A DNA stretch of 13,374 nucleotides from Flavobacterium psychrophilum (GTDB lineage: Bacteria > Bacteroidota > Bacteroidia > Flavobacteriales > Flavobacteriaceae). Shown piece by piece: positions 1-7,782 of the stretch (positions within the stretch are counted from its first letter, which is position 1; each line of letters starts with the position of its first letter). The stretch spans positions 1-13,374 of the forward strand of contig CAMAWK010000041.1 of assembly GCA_945861915.1 (NCBI GenBank), written 5' to 3'. The translations under genes and the position numbers were made by a program. The notes beneath the pieces were generated by a model. It did not search any database, was not told where the DNA came from, and saw nothing but the letters and a program-made list of their open reading frames with translations.

Positions 1-64
1 TTTTAATTGTAAGATTGATTTTTGAAAAATCTAGAATTAAAATCACATTTAATTTTTTCAAAAG

Positions 65-93
65 TTGATATTTAAAAAATTCTGCTACTTTTG
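65..93 (+). promoter_or_regulatory. topA promoter (Bacteroidota type)
   Basis: A -33 TTG at 65-67 is separated by 18 bp from TACTTTTG at 86-93, which matches the Bacteroidota sigma-A -7 consensus TAnnTTTG at every defined base. Transcription would begin about 4-6 nt after 93, giving a leader of roughly 13-15 nt before the topA ATG at 112. The upstream stretch 1-64 is AT-rich. It holds only a small palindrome (GATTTTT/AAAAATC around 17-31) and no recognisable gene. Confidence 0.75.
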
Positions 94-111
94 TCGCAGA
101 AAAACATAGCT

Positions 112-2616
112 ATGGCAAAGAATTTAGTAATCGTGGAATCTCCTGCAAAGGCAAAAACTATCGAGAAATTTTTAGGAAGTGAGTATCAAGTAGAGTCCAG
201 TTTTGGGCATATTGCCGATTTACCTTCCAAAGAAATTGGAGTGGATGTAGCCAATGGTTTTAAACCCAAATACGAAGTTTCTGCCGATAAAAAAGCTTTA
301 GTTTCTAAATTAAAGACTTTGTCTAAAAATGCAGAAATGGTTTGGTTAGCCAGTGATGAGGATCGAGAAGGAGAAGCTATTTCTTGGCATTTAGCTGAAG
401 AATTAAAACTAAATCCTGCCAAAACCAAACGAATTGTTTTTCATGAAATAACTAAAAATGCGATTTTAAAAGCAATTGAGAATCCTAGAGAAATCGATTA
501 TAATTTGGTCAATGCTCAACAAGCAAGACGAGTTTTAGACCGTTTGGTGGGTTATGAATTATCGCCTGTATTGTGGCGAAAAGTTAAAGGCGGATTGTCG
601 GCAGGTCGTGTGCAATCGGTTTCGGTACGATTAATTGTAGAAAGAGAACGAGAAATTCAGAATTTTAAAACCGTTGCTACTTATTCGGTTGTGGCTGAAT
701 TTGTAAACGAAGCCGGAAAATTATTTAAAGCCAAGTTGCCAAAGAATTTTAATACCAAAAAAGAAGCAGAAGATTTTTTGAATAAAAATATAGGTTCGAC
801 TTTTAAAGTGTCGGATTTAGAAACAAAACCCACCAAAAAATCCCCAACCGCACCTTTTACGACTTCGACTTTGCAACAAGAAGCGGCTCGGAAATTATAT
901 CTTCCAGTAGGAATTACAATGCAATTAGCACAACGTTTGTACGAAGCAGGATTGATAACCTATATGAGAACTGATAGCGTCAATTTATCAAAAGACGCGA
1001 TGGATGCAGCTCAAGCCGAAATTACCAAATCCTATGGCGCAAAATTCTCGAAGCCTCGAACTTTTACTAATAAAAGCAAAGGAGCACAAGAAGCGCACGA
1101 AGCTATTCGTCCAACAGATATGTCTCGACACACCGTAAATATTGATAGAGACCAAGCTCGTTTGTACGATTTGATTTGGAAAAGAACCTTGGCTTCGCAA
1201 ATGAGCGATGCTGAACTGGAACGAACCAATGTAAAAATCGAAGCCAATAATCATAATGAAATTTTTATTACTTCGGGTGAAGTTATCAAGTTTGAAGGTT
1301 TTCTAAAAGTATATTTAGAAGGAAATGATGACGATGACGAAGAACAAGAAGGCATGTTGCCAGCACTAAAAGTCAACGAGAAACTCCAAAATAATTACAT
1401 CACAGCTACCGAAAGATATTCTAGACCATCGGCACGATATACAGAGGCTTCTTTGGTAAAAAAACTAGAAGAGTTAGGAATTGGACGTCCTTCGACTTAC
1501 GCTCCAACTATTTCTACCATTATTAATAGAACGTATGTAGAAAAAGGAAATCTAGACGGACAAGAAAGAAATTACACTCAATTTACTCTTCAATCCGGAA
1601 AAGTAAGCGAGAAAGTCTTAAAAGAAAATACAGGTTCTGATAAAGGAAAATTGGTTCCAACCGATATTGGAACAATCGTAACTGATTTTTTGGTTAAAAA
1701 TTTCGGAAACATTTTAGATTATAATTTTACTGCTAAAGTAGAGCAGGATTTTGACGAAATTGCTGAGGGAAATGTCAATTGGACTGCTATGATGCAAGAG
1801 TTCTACAACAAATTTCATCCTACGGTTCAAGACGTTGAAGCCAACGCCGATAGAGAAAGTGGCGAGCGAATTTTAGGAAAACATCCAGAATCAGGCAAAC
1901 AAGTTTCGGTGCGTTTAGGAAAATTTGGTCCGATGGCTCAAATTGGCGAAGCGGATGACGAAGATAAAAAATTCGCCAGTTTGATGAATGATCAAAACAT
2001 AGGAAACATCACACTCGAAGAGGTGCTAGATTTGTTTTTGTTGCCAAAAAATTTAGGTATATATAAAGGAGAAGAAGTTGAGGTAAGTAATGGTCGTTAT
2101 GGTCCTTATATTCGTCACGGTAGTGTTTTTGTTTCTTTACCAAAAGGCGAAAATCCATTAGAAGTAGATGCTAATAGAGCCCACGAATTAATTGACGAAA
2201 AAGCGTCTGCCGATGCACCCATTGCGGTTTACAAAGGCAGCGGTGTTCAAAAAGGAACGGGGAGATTTGGTCCTTTTATAAAATGGGATGGCATTTTTAT
2301 AAATGTTAGTAAAAAATACAATTTCGATAATTTATCACAATCAGACATAGAAGAATTAATTGAAGATAAATTACAAAAAAACATCGATAAAGTCCTGCAT
2401 AACTGGACCGAAGAAGGAATTTTAGTTGAAAAAGCCCGTTGGGGAAGATCGGTTATTACCAAAGGAAAAATCAAAATAGAATTAAGCAAAGACATTGATG
2501 CAACCAAATTGACATTGGTACAAGTGCAAGAAATGATTGCCAAAAAAACGCCAGCTAAAAAAGCACCTGCAAAAAAATCGACTCCTGCTAAAAAACCAAT
2601 AGCCAAAAAGAAATAA
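112..2616 (+). CDS. topA: DNA topoisomerase I (type IA)
   Basis: TopA relaxes negatively supercoiled DNA by cutting one strand through a 5'-phosphotyrosine link and passing the other strand. The 834-residue product starts with a Toprim domain. The motif around VESPAKAKTIEKF contains Glu9, and the acidic triad DxDxE is Asp82-Asp84-Glu86. The catalytic tyrosine is Tyr284 in ITYMRTDS. The protein has no cysteine at all, so the C-terminal zinc fingers of the E. coli enzyme are absent. In their place are G-(R/K)-(F/Y)-G-P type Topo_C repeats near residues 604, 661, 717 and 776, then a Lys/Ala/Pro tail at 810-834 that probably binds DNA non-specifically. I chose the ATG at 112 because the family begins MAKNLVIVES. 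An in-frame TTG at 91 would lie inside the promoter. The next gene starts 3 bp after the stop. Confidence 0.97.
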   Translation: MAKNLVIVESPAKAKTIEKFLGSEYQVESSFGHIADLPSKEIGVDVANGFKPKYEVSADKKALVSKLKTLSKNAEMVWLASDEDREGEAISWHLAEELKLNPAKTKRIVFHEITKNAILKAIENPREIDYNLVNAQQARRVLDRLVGYELSPVLWRKVKGGLSAGRVQSVSVRLIVEREREIQNFKTVATYSVVAEFVNEAGKLFKAKLPKNFNTKKEAEDFLNKNIGSTFKVSDLETKPTKKSPTAPFTTSTLQQEAARKLYLPVGITMQLAQRLYEAGLITYMRTDSVNLSKDAMDAAQAEITKSYGAKFSKPRTFTNKSKGAQEAHEAIRPTDMSRHTVNIDRDQARLYDLIWKRTLASQMSDAELERTNVKIEANNHNEIFITSGEVIKFEGFLKVYLEGNDDDDEEQEGMLPALKVNEKLQNNYITATERYSRPSARYTEASLVKKLEELGIGRPSTYAPTISTIINRTYVEKGNLDGQERNYTQFTLQSGKVSEKVLKENTGSDKGKLVPTDIGTIVTDFLVKNFGNILDYNFTAKVEQDFDEIAEGNVNWTAMMQEFYNKFHPTVQDVEANADRESGERILGKHPESGKQVSVRLGKFGPMAQIGEADDEDKKFASLMNDQNIGNITLEEVLDLFLLPKNLGIYKGEEVEVSNGRYGPYIRHGSVFVSLPKGENPLEVDANRAHELIDEKASADAPIAVYKGSGVQKGTGRFGPFIKWDGIFINVSKKYNFDNLSQSDIEELIEDKLQKNIDKVLHNWTEEGILVEKARWGRSVITKGKIKIELSKDIDATKLTLVQVQEMIAKKTPAKKAPAKKSTPAKKPIAKKK

Positions 2617-2619
2617 ATT

Positions 2620-3771
2620 ATGGAGTTTAGTTTTCTAAAACCATTAGATAGTGAAATTTTTCAATTGATTCAAACACTTTCTTCTCAGCAACTAGGGAGT
2701 AAGGTGGTTTTGCATACGAAGGAAGATTTTCCTGATTTGAATAAAGTTAAAATTGCTTTGATAGGCGTTTTAGACAGTCGAGGAGATGCGAATCAAACAT
2801 CAACTGTTGAACTGACAGCTATTCGAAAAGAATTGTATCAATTGTTTCCAGGAAACTGGGAGGCTTCTATCGCTGATTTGGGCGATATTGTAGCTGGAAA
2901 TTCACTTCAAGATACTTATTTCGCTTTGAAACAAGTAGTTTCGAGTTTAATAAAACAAAAAATAATTCCAATCATTATTGGCGGAACACAAGATTTAACG
3001 TATTCACTTTATCGCGCCTATGACTATTTAGAGCAAATGGTCAATTTGGTTTCTATTGACAATAAATTTGATTTTGGAAAAGAAACGGATGCTATTTCGA
3101 ATGATTCTTATTTGACTAAAATCATCATTGACGAACCTCATAATCTTTTTAACTATAGTAATATTGGTTTTCAAACCTATTATAATTCTCAAGAAGAAAT
3201 AGATTTAATAGACAAATTGTTTTTTGAAGCCTATCGTTTGGGGGATATTTCTAATAATTTAGCATTAGCTGAACCTGTTTTTAGAGATGCCGATTTGGTG
3301 AGTATTGATCTGACTGCTGTAAAATCTTCTGATTCGGGAAATTTAAGTTCATTTATTCCAAATGGTTTTAATGGCAAAGAAATTTGTGCTTTGTCTCGTT
3401 ATGCCGGAATTAGTGATAAAGTTTCTCTTTTGGGAATTTTCAATCACAATAATTCTTTGCAAGAGTCCGTTTTGATAGCTCAAATTATTTGGTATTTCAT
3501 CGAAGGTTTTCAATATCGGTCAAATGAGTACCCTTTTGGTAACAAAGACAACTACACAAAGTATATAGTTCCATTAGATGTTGATGAATTAATTTTTTAT
3601 AAAAGCGACAAAACCGATAGATGGTGGATAGAATTACCATTTATTTCGGGAGTAAATAATAAGTTAAATAAAAATACGTTGTTACCATGCTCCCATGAGG
3701 AATATTTAGGTGCATGTAACAATGAAATACCTGAAAGATGGTGGAAAGCACAACGGAAAAACATTGTTTAG
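2620..3771 (+). CDS. Arginase/formimidoylglutamase-fold protein with degenerate metal site
   Basis: This 383-residue protein resembles the ureohydrolase (arginase, agmatinase, formimidoylglutamase) superfamily. Three landmark motifs are in the expected order: IIIGGTQDL at about 118-126, VSIDNKFDF at about 145-152 and SIDLT at 228-232. In active enzymes these read GG(S/D)H, DAHxD and S(F)DxD and supply six Mn ligands. Here the first His is Gln124, the DAHxD His is Lys149, and the last Asp is Thr232. Only Asp147, Asp151 and Asp230 remain. I infer that it is not a normal two-manganese hydrolase and may be a structural or binding protein. The gene starts 3 bp after topA and so is probably co-transcribed with it, and it lies directly upstream of gldK. 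Annotation as hutG would overstate the evidence. The C-terminal ~90 residues, rich in Trp and charged residues, are unassigned. Confidence 0.8.
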   Translation: MEFSFLKPLDSEIFQLIQTLSSQQLGSKVVLHTKEDFPDLNKVKIALIGVLDSRGDANQTSTVELTAIRKELYQLFPGNWEASIADLGDIVAGNSLQDTYFALKQVVSSLIKQKIIPIIIGGTQDLTYSLYRAYDYLEQMVNLVSIDNKFDFGKETDAISNDSYLTKIIIDEPHNLFNYSNIGFQTYYNSQEEIDLIDKLFFEAYRLGDISNNLALAEPVFRDADLVSIDLTAVKSSDSGNLSSFIPNGFNGKEICALSRYAGISDKVSLLGIFNHNNSLQESVLIAQIIWYFIEGFQYRSNEYPFGNKDNYTKYIVPLDVDELIFYKSDKTDRWWIELPFISGVNNKLNKNTLLPCSHEEYLGACNNEIPERWWKAQRKNIV

Positions 3772-3870
3772 CATAACAAAAGAGTCTAAAAAATTAAATA
3801 ATTGTATTTTAACTAAAACATCAAAAAAACGTTTTCGTAAATTAATACTTATAAAAATTTATGATTTTTC

Positions 3871-3901
3871 GCATTTTATCGCTTTTTTATGCATTTTATC
3901 G
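3871..3901 (+). repeat. Pair of 11-bp direct repeats, GCATTTTATCG
   Basis: Identical copies lie at 3871-3881 and 3891-3901. Their start-to-start distance is exactly 20 bp, about two helical turns. They sit in the spacer between the arginase-fold gene and gldK, upstream of the putative gldK -7 element. Same-face spacing would suit a dimeric regulator, but no regulator is identified. The second copy also provides the left arm of the terminator-like hairpin. Confidence 0.5.
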
Positions 3902-3920
3902 GTAAAATCTTTTTTTCTTT
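3893..3920 (+). terminator. Weak rho-independent terminator after the topA operon
   Basis: ATTTTA (3893-3898) and TAAAAT (3903-3908) pair around a TCGG tetraloop. They are followed by seven T residues (3910-3916), then C and TTT. The stem is all A-T and so is weak. However, the U-tract and the position, about 120 bp past the arginase-fold stop and just before the gldK promoter, support partial termination. Confidence 0.4.
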
Positions 3921-3933
3921 AATTTTTTAATTT

Positions 3934-3941
3934 TAGTTTTG
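3934..3941 (+). promoter_or_regulatory. Putative gldKLMN promoter -7 element
   Basis: TAGTTTTG matches TAnnTTTG at every defined base. The expected -33 TTG is missing. That region is only T-rich and overlaps the terminator T-tract, so this promoter may be weak or need an activator. The predicted start near 3946 gives a leader of about 70 nt before the ATG at 4015. Confidence 0.5.
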
Positions 3942-4014
3942 ACTCGACAAATAGATGCAGATTTAATAATTAGTTTTTAAAATAATAATAAATAGGTTTA
4001 CGCAAATTAAAAAG

Positions 4015-5460
4015 ATGAAATACAAAACCCCAATTTTTATGAAGAAGTTTATTTTATTTACAGCAATTTTAGGCATACTAAATAGCTGTGGTGGAACTAC
4101 GGATAAGGGTGAACTAGTAGGAGTTAAAGGAGCAAAATGGCATCCTGAAAAACCATTTGGTATGACTTTAATTAGTGGTGGTTCTTTTATAATGGGAAAA
4201 TCAGATGAAGATGCAGCACATGTGTTGGATGCATCAACAAAAACAGTTACTGTTCGTTCTTTTTATATGGATGAAACAGAAATTACCAATAGCGAATATC
4301 GTCAGTTTGTTAATTGGGTAAAAGATTCAACTATGAGAGTAAGATTGGCTATTTTAGCTGACGAAACTGGACAAAAACCTGCCGATGACAAAACTACAGC
4401 TGGTAAAGGAAAAGGAAAGACTGCAGGCAGTATTGGCGATTTTGCATTTAATGATCAAGATCCAGACAAAATGACTGCTTATGATAAATATATGTTTGAT
4501 AACTATTACAGTATTGGTACTGATGATAATCCTTATGCAGGAAGACCAATTAATAGAAAAATAAAGTTGATTACTGATACTAAATTGTATCCGGATGAAT
4601 ATTATACCGAAGTGATGGATTCTATGTATCTTTCATTGGATGAATCTTTCAATGGATTAAGAACTGTTGATGTTAGAAAATTAAAATTCCGTTATTCTTG
4701 GATGGATATTCAAGCAGCAGCAAGAGACAAACAAGGAAAAAGAAAAGATTATATTAAAACAGAGCAAGTTTCAGTATATCCAGATACAACCACATGGATA
4801 AAAGATTTTTCTTATTCTTATAATGAACCGATGCACAATGATTATTTCTGGCATCAGGCATACGGTGAGTATCCTGTTGTAGGAGTAAATTGGAAACAGG
4901 CAAAAGCTTTTTGCGCTTGGAGAACATTAAACAAGAATTCATACATAAAAACTCAAAAAAAGGGTCGTGTACTCATTAATAATTTTAGATTGCCTTCGGA
5001 AGCAGAGTGGGAATATTCGGCTAGAGGTGGTATAGAATCAGGAACTTATCCTTGGGGAGGTCCTTATACTAAAAACGACAGAGGTTGTTTCTTAGCTAAT
5101 TTCAAACCAAATAGAGGAGATTACGCTGCAGATCAAGCTTTGTATACTGTTGAAGCAAAATCCTATGACCCCAATGGCTATAATTTATATAACATGGCCG
5201 GAAATGTATCTGAATGGACAGATACATCGTATGAACCAAACGCATACGAATATGTTTCTTCTATGAATCCAACTATTCAAAATAATGATAATAAGCGAAA
5301 AGTAGTAAGAGGCGGTTCATGGAAAGATGTGGCTTACTTTCTTCAAGTAAGCACTAGAGATCATGAATATGCTGATACTGCCAGAAGTTACATCGGTTTT
5401 AGAACCGTACAAGATTATATGGGAACCCAAACAACAAATAACATAAACTCAAAAAAATAA
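4015..5460 (+). CDS. gldK: GldK, T9SS/gliding ring lipoprotein
   Basis: GldK (PorK in Porphyromonas) is an outer-membrane-anchored lipoprotein that forms, with GldN, the periplasmic ring of the type IX secretion system. The 481-residue product has a basic N-terminus, a hydrophobic stretch FILFTAILGIL and a lipobox ending in NSC, with the lipidated Cys at residue 25. The rest has the sulfatase-modifying-factor (FGE) fold. Recognisable pieces are GMTLISGGSFIMG, DETEITNSEYRQF, PVVGVNWKQAKAFC, LPSEAEWEYSARGG, NMAGNVSEWT and VVRGGSWKD. FGE enzymes end with GFRC, but here the motif is GFRT (461-464), so a catalytic Cys is lost, consistent with a structural role. An alternative ATG at 4039 would give a shorter signal peptide (473 aa) that resembles known GldK starts. 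I kept 4015 because an A-rich leader precedes it. It is the first gene of the four-gene operon. Confidence 0.95.
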   Translation: MKYKTPIFMKKFILFTAILGILNSCGGTTDKGELVGVKGAKWHPEKPFGMTLISGGSFIMGKSDEDAAHVLDASTKTVTVRSFYMDETEITNSEYRQFVNWVKDSTMRVRLAILADETGQKPADDKTTAGKGKGKTAGSIGDFAFNDQDPDKMTAYDKYMFDNYYSIGTDDNPYAGRPINRKIKLITDTKLYPDEYYTEVMDSMYLSLDESFNGLRTVDVRKLKFRYSWMDIQAAARDKQGKRKDYIKTEQVSVYPDTTTWIKDFSYSYNEPMHNDYFWHQAYGEYPVVGVNWKQAKAFCAWRTLNKNSYIKTQKKGRVLINNFRLPSEAEWEYSARGGIESGTYPWGGPYTKNDRGCFLANFKPNRGDYAADQALYTVEAKSYDPNGYNLYNMAGNVSEWTDTSYEPNAYEYVSSMNPTIQNNDNKRKVVRGGSWKDVAYFLQVSTRDHEYADTARSYIGFRTVQDYMGTQTTNNINSKK

Positions 5461-5484
5461 ACTTAACCTTAACACACAATTATT

Positions 5485-6135
5485 ATGGCTTTACTTAACA
5501 AAAAACAAATGAATTTTGCCTACGGAATGGGGGCAGCAGTAGTAATCATTGGAGCTTTATTCAAAATCACTCACCTTGAAATTGGCTTTATTACAGGAAA
5601 TTTAATGTTGACAATTGGTCTTGTTGTAGAAGCAGGTATTTTCGCCTTATCAGCTTTTGAACCAGTCGAAGATGAATATAAATGGGAAAATGTATATCCG
5701 CAACTTATTGATGTTAAAGCATCAACTATCAATGTCAATAAAGTAGAAACGGCTTCTGATACTCAAGGATTATTGTCACAGAAATTGGATGCCATGCTTA
5801 AAGAAGCAAAAATTGATGGCGAATTAATGGAAAGTTTAGGCAAAAGTATCAAGAATTTTGAATCTGCTGCGAAAGGAATTGCACCGACAGTAGATACTAT
5901 TGCTTCAACAAAAAAATATAGTGAAGAGCTTACATTGGCTGCATCACAAATGGAATCATTGAATAGTTTATATAAAGTGCAATTAGAAAGTGCATCTAAA
6001 AATGCTCAAGTTAACGAAGAAGTGGTTGAAAACAACATCAAATTAAAAGAGCAAATGCAATCATTGACATCTAACTTGTCATCATTGAACACCGTTTATG
6101 GCGGTATGCTGTCTGCTATGAACAATAAGGGATAA
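5485..6135 (+). CDS. gldL: GldL, T9SS inner-membrane motor subunit
   Basis: GldL and GldM make up the cytoplasmic-membrane motor that uses proton motive force to power type IX secretion and gliding. In solved motor complexes five GldL surround two GldM. The 216-residue product has two transmembrane helices, roughly residues 11-27 and 34-57. The second carries the buried acidic residue Glu49, the known key position for coupling. Lys27, His30 and Glu59 are also present in the membrane region. After EPVEDEYKWEN comes a charged, largely helical cytoplasmic domain (about 70-216) with coiled-coil character. It starts 24 bp after gldK and is followed by a 51-bp gap containing an inverted repeat before gldM. 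Confidence 0.96.
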   Translation: MALLNKKQMNFAYGMGAAVVIIGALFKITHLEIGFITGNLMLTIGLVVEAGIFALSAFEPVEDEYKWENVYPQLIDVKASTINVNKVETASDTQGLLSQKLDAMLKEAKIDGELMESLGKSIKNFESAAKGIAPTVDTIASTKKYSEELTLAASQMESLNSLYKVQLESASKNAQVNEEVVENNIKLKEQMQSLTSNLSSLNTVYGGMLSAMNNKG

Positions 6136-6179
6136 TTAATTAGTTCTCAATTTATAAATTAAACAATTAACTAATTAAT
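6135..6179 (+). repeat. Intercistronic 11-bp inverted repeat between gldL and gldM
   Basis: ATTAATTAGTT at 6135-6145 is the exact reverse complement of AACTAATTAAT at 6169-6179, with a 23-nt loop. A 12-bp palindrome, AATTTATAAATT (6149-6160), is nested in the loop. The left arm begins at the last base of the gldL stop codon, and the right arm ends 7 nt before the gldM ATG. In mRNA this could fold into a hairpin that covers the gldM initiation region or protects the gldL 3' end. The arms are nearly pure A/T, so stability would be modest. Confidence 0.5.
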
Positions 6180-6186
6180 AGAAATT

Positions 6187-7734
6187 ATGGCAGGAGGAAA
6201 ACTTACCCCTAGACAAAAGATGATAAACCTGATGTATCTGGTTTTCATCGCAATGTTGGCATTAAATATGTCAAAAGAAGTATTGTCAGCGTTTGGAATT
6301 TTGAATAAGAAAATCGTTGAATCAAATTCCATAACTGATAGTAGAAACGAATCTTCTTTTCAACAATTAGCTCAAAAAGCAGAGGATCAACCAGGTCAAT
6401 ATGGAGTTAAAAAAGCAAAAGTTGAAAAAATAAGAGCTATTTCTAAAGAGTTTTCTGATTATTTAGAGAATCTTAAAAATGAAGTAACTAAAAAATTTCC
6501 AAAAGATGCAGAAGGAAATTATCCATACGAGAAAATGGATAAAGGAGATTTAATAGACAGACTGTTTTTTAGTCAGGAAAAATTATCTCCAAGAGGAAAA
6601 GAATTTTTATCAAAAATTCAAAATTATCCAGCTCAAATCAAACAAATTGGAGGAAGTTCTGTTGCTGATGTAGAGATGAAAAAAATTGAAAAAAGATTTA
6701 ATACTAACCCTATTTTCTCTGAAAAAGCGGGTAAAAAACTCGATTGGATGGAATACAATTATCATGGATTCCCATTAATTGCAACCATTACCAAATTAAC
6801 ACAGTTACAGGCGGATATAAAAACTACAGAAAGCGACGTTATGACTGGGATGTTTCAATCTGATTTAGTAGCTGCGGCCTCTCTTACAGCTTATCAGCCA
6901 ATAGTAGTGCTTGAAAAATCAGTTTTCTTTCAAGGAGAAGCTGTAAAAGGAAAAGTTATTCTAGGTAAGTTTGACCCTTCATTAACGGCTAAATCTGTAG
7001 TTGTGAATGGCTCAAGTGTTCAAGCGCAAGCTGGTCAAGCTAATTTTTCTTTTGGATCAGGTAATATTGGTGAACATCCAATAACAGGTTCGTTCAATTT
7101 TGATGAAAATGGTAAAGTGATTAATTTGCCAATTAAAGATAAATATGTTGTAGTTGCACGACCAAAATCAGCTACTATTTCTGCCGATAAAATGAATGTA
7201 GTATACCGTGGCGTTTCTAATCCAATCACCATATCATTTGCAGGAATATCTGATGATAAAGTGGTTGCATCGGCACCAGGATTAAGCAAACTTGGGGGAG
7301 GTAAATATGTAATGAATCCTCAGGCAGGAACTCAAGCTGTAATTAATGTTACTGGAACTCTTCCTGATGGATCAAAAGTTAGTGATAAAAAAATATTTAG
7401 AATTAAAGGAATTCCTGGACCAACAGGAACTATAAGAGGAGAAATGGGAGTAGTAAAAGGACCTAAGTCGAGTTTAGAAATTTCGACAGTAGGAGCTAAA
7501 TTACTTGATTTTGACTTTGAAGTAGGCTTAGATGTGGTAGGTTTTAATTTTAAAATTGCTGGACAGCCAACTGTAGTGGTTTCAGGAAATAAATTAAACG
7601 GAGCTTGTAAATCGGCACTTTCAAAAGCGGGTAGAGGTGATCAAGTAACTATTTCAGAAATTAAAACTAAATTAGTAGGAGCAGGTAGTTATTTATTACC
7701 TAGAACGGCACCAGTAATTTACGAAATTCAATAA
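6187..7734 (+). CDS. gldM: GldM, T9SS motor shaft protein
   Basis: GldM is the partner of GldL. It is a dimer with one N-terminal membrane helix and a long periplasmic shaft of four domains that reaches the GldK/GldN ring. The 515-residue product fits the family length. The start MAGGKLTPRQKM is typical and carries Arg9, the residue reported to interact with the membrane glutamate of GldL. The transmembrane segment is about residues 12-30 (MINLMYLVFIAMLALN). A helical first domain follows (about 35-220). Beta-rich domains then follow, including Gly/Val-rich stretches such as KGPKSSLEISTVGAKLLDFDF near the C-terminus. The initiation region overlaps the foot of the gldL-gldM inverted repeat. 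It is 48 bp upstream of gldN. Confidence 0.96.
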   Translation: MAGGKLTPRQKMINLMYLVFIAMLALNMSKEVLSAFGILNKKIVESNSITDSRNESSFQQLAQKAEDQPGQYGVKKAKVEKIRAISKEFSDYLENLKNEVTKKFPKDAEGNYPYEKMDKGDLIDRLFFSQEKLSPRGKEFLSKIQNYPAQIKQIGGSSVADVEMKKIEKRFNTNPIFSEKAGKKLDWMEYNYHGFPLIATITKLTQLQADIKTTESDVMTGMFQSDLVAAASLTAYQPIVVLEKSVFFQGEAVKGKVILGKFDPSLTAKSVVVNGSSVQAQAGQANFSFGSGNIGEHPITGSFNFDENGKVINLPIKDKYVVVARPKSATISADKMNVVYRGVSNPITISFAGISDDKVVASAPGLSKLGGGKYVMNPQAGTQAVINVTGTLPDGSKVSDKKIFRIKGIPGPTGTIRGEMGVVKGPKSSLEISTVGAKLLDFDFEVGLDVVGFNFKIAGQPTVVVSGNKLNGACKSALSKAGRGDQVTISEIKTKLVGAGSYLLPRTAPVIYEIQ

Positions 7735-7782
7735 GGTTAAAAATAAGAGAATAAAATTATTTCAATAACAGAAATTGGTATT

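Noticed and set aside
17..31. GATTTTT-G-AAAAATC palindrome at the left edge
   Set aside because: The stem is short and A/T-rich, with no T-tract on either side, and could easily arise by chance in this composition.
91..111. Upstream TTG start for topA
   Set aside because: It lies inside the -7 promoter element and the predicted leader. The ATG at 112 gives the standard TopA N-terminus.
3826..3835. AAAACGTTTT palindrome in the spacer before gldK
   Set aside because: It is a ten-base palindrome of mostly A and T with no second copy or link to a promoter, so it is expected by chance.
3710..3922. 70-codon + strand frame across the end of the arginase-fold gene and the spacer
   Set aside because: It overlaps 62 bp of a real gene in another frame, its tail is low-complexity and AT-driven, and it has no recognisable motif.
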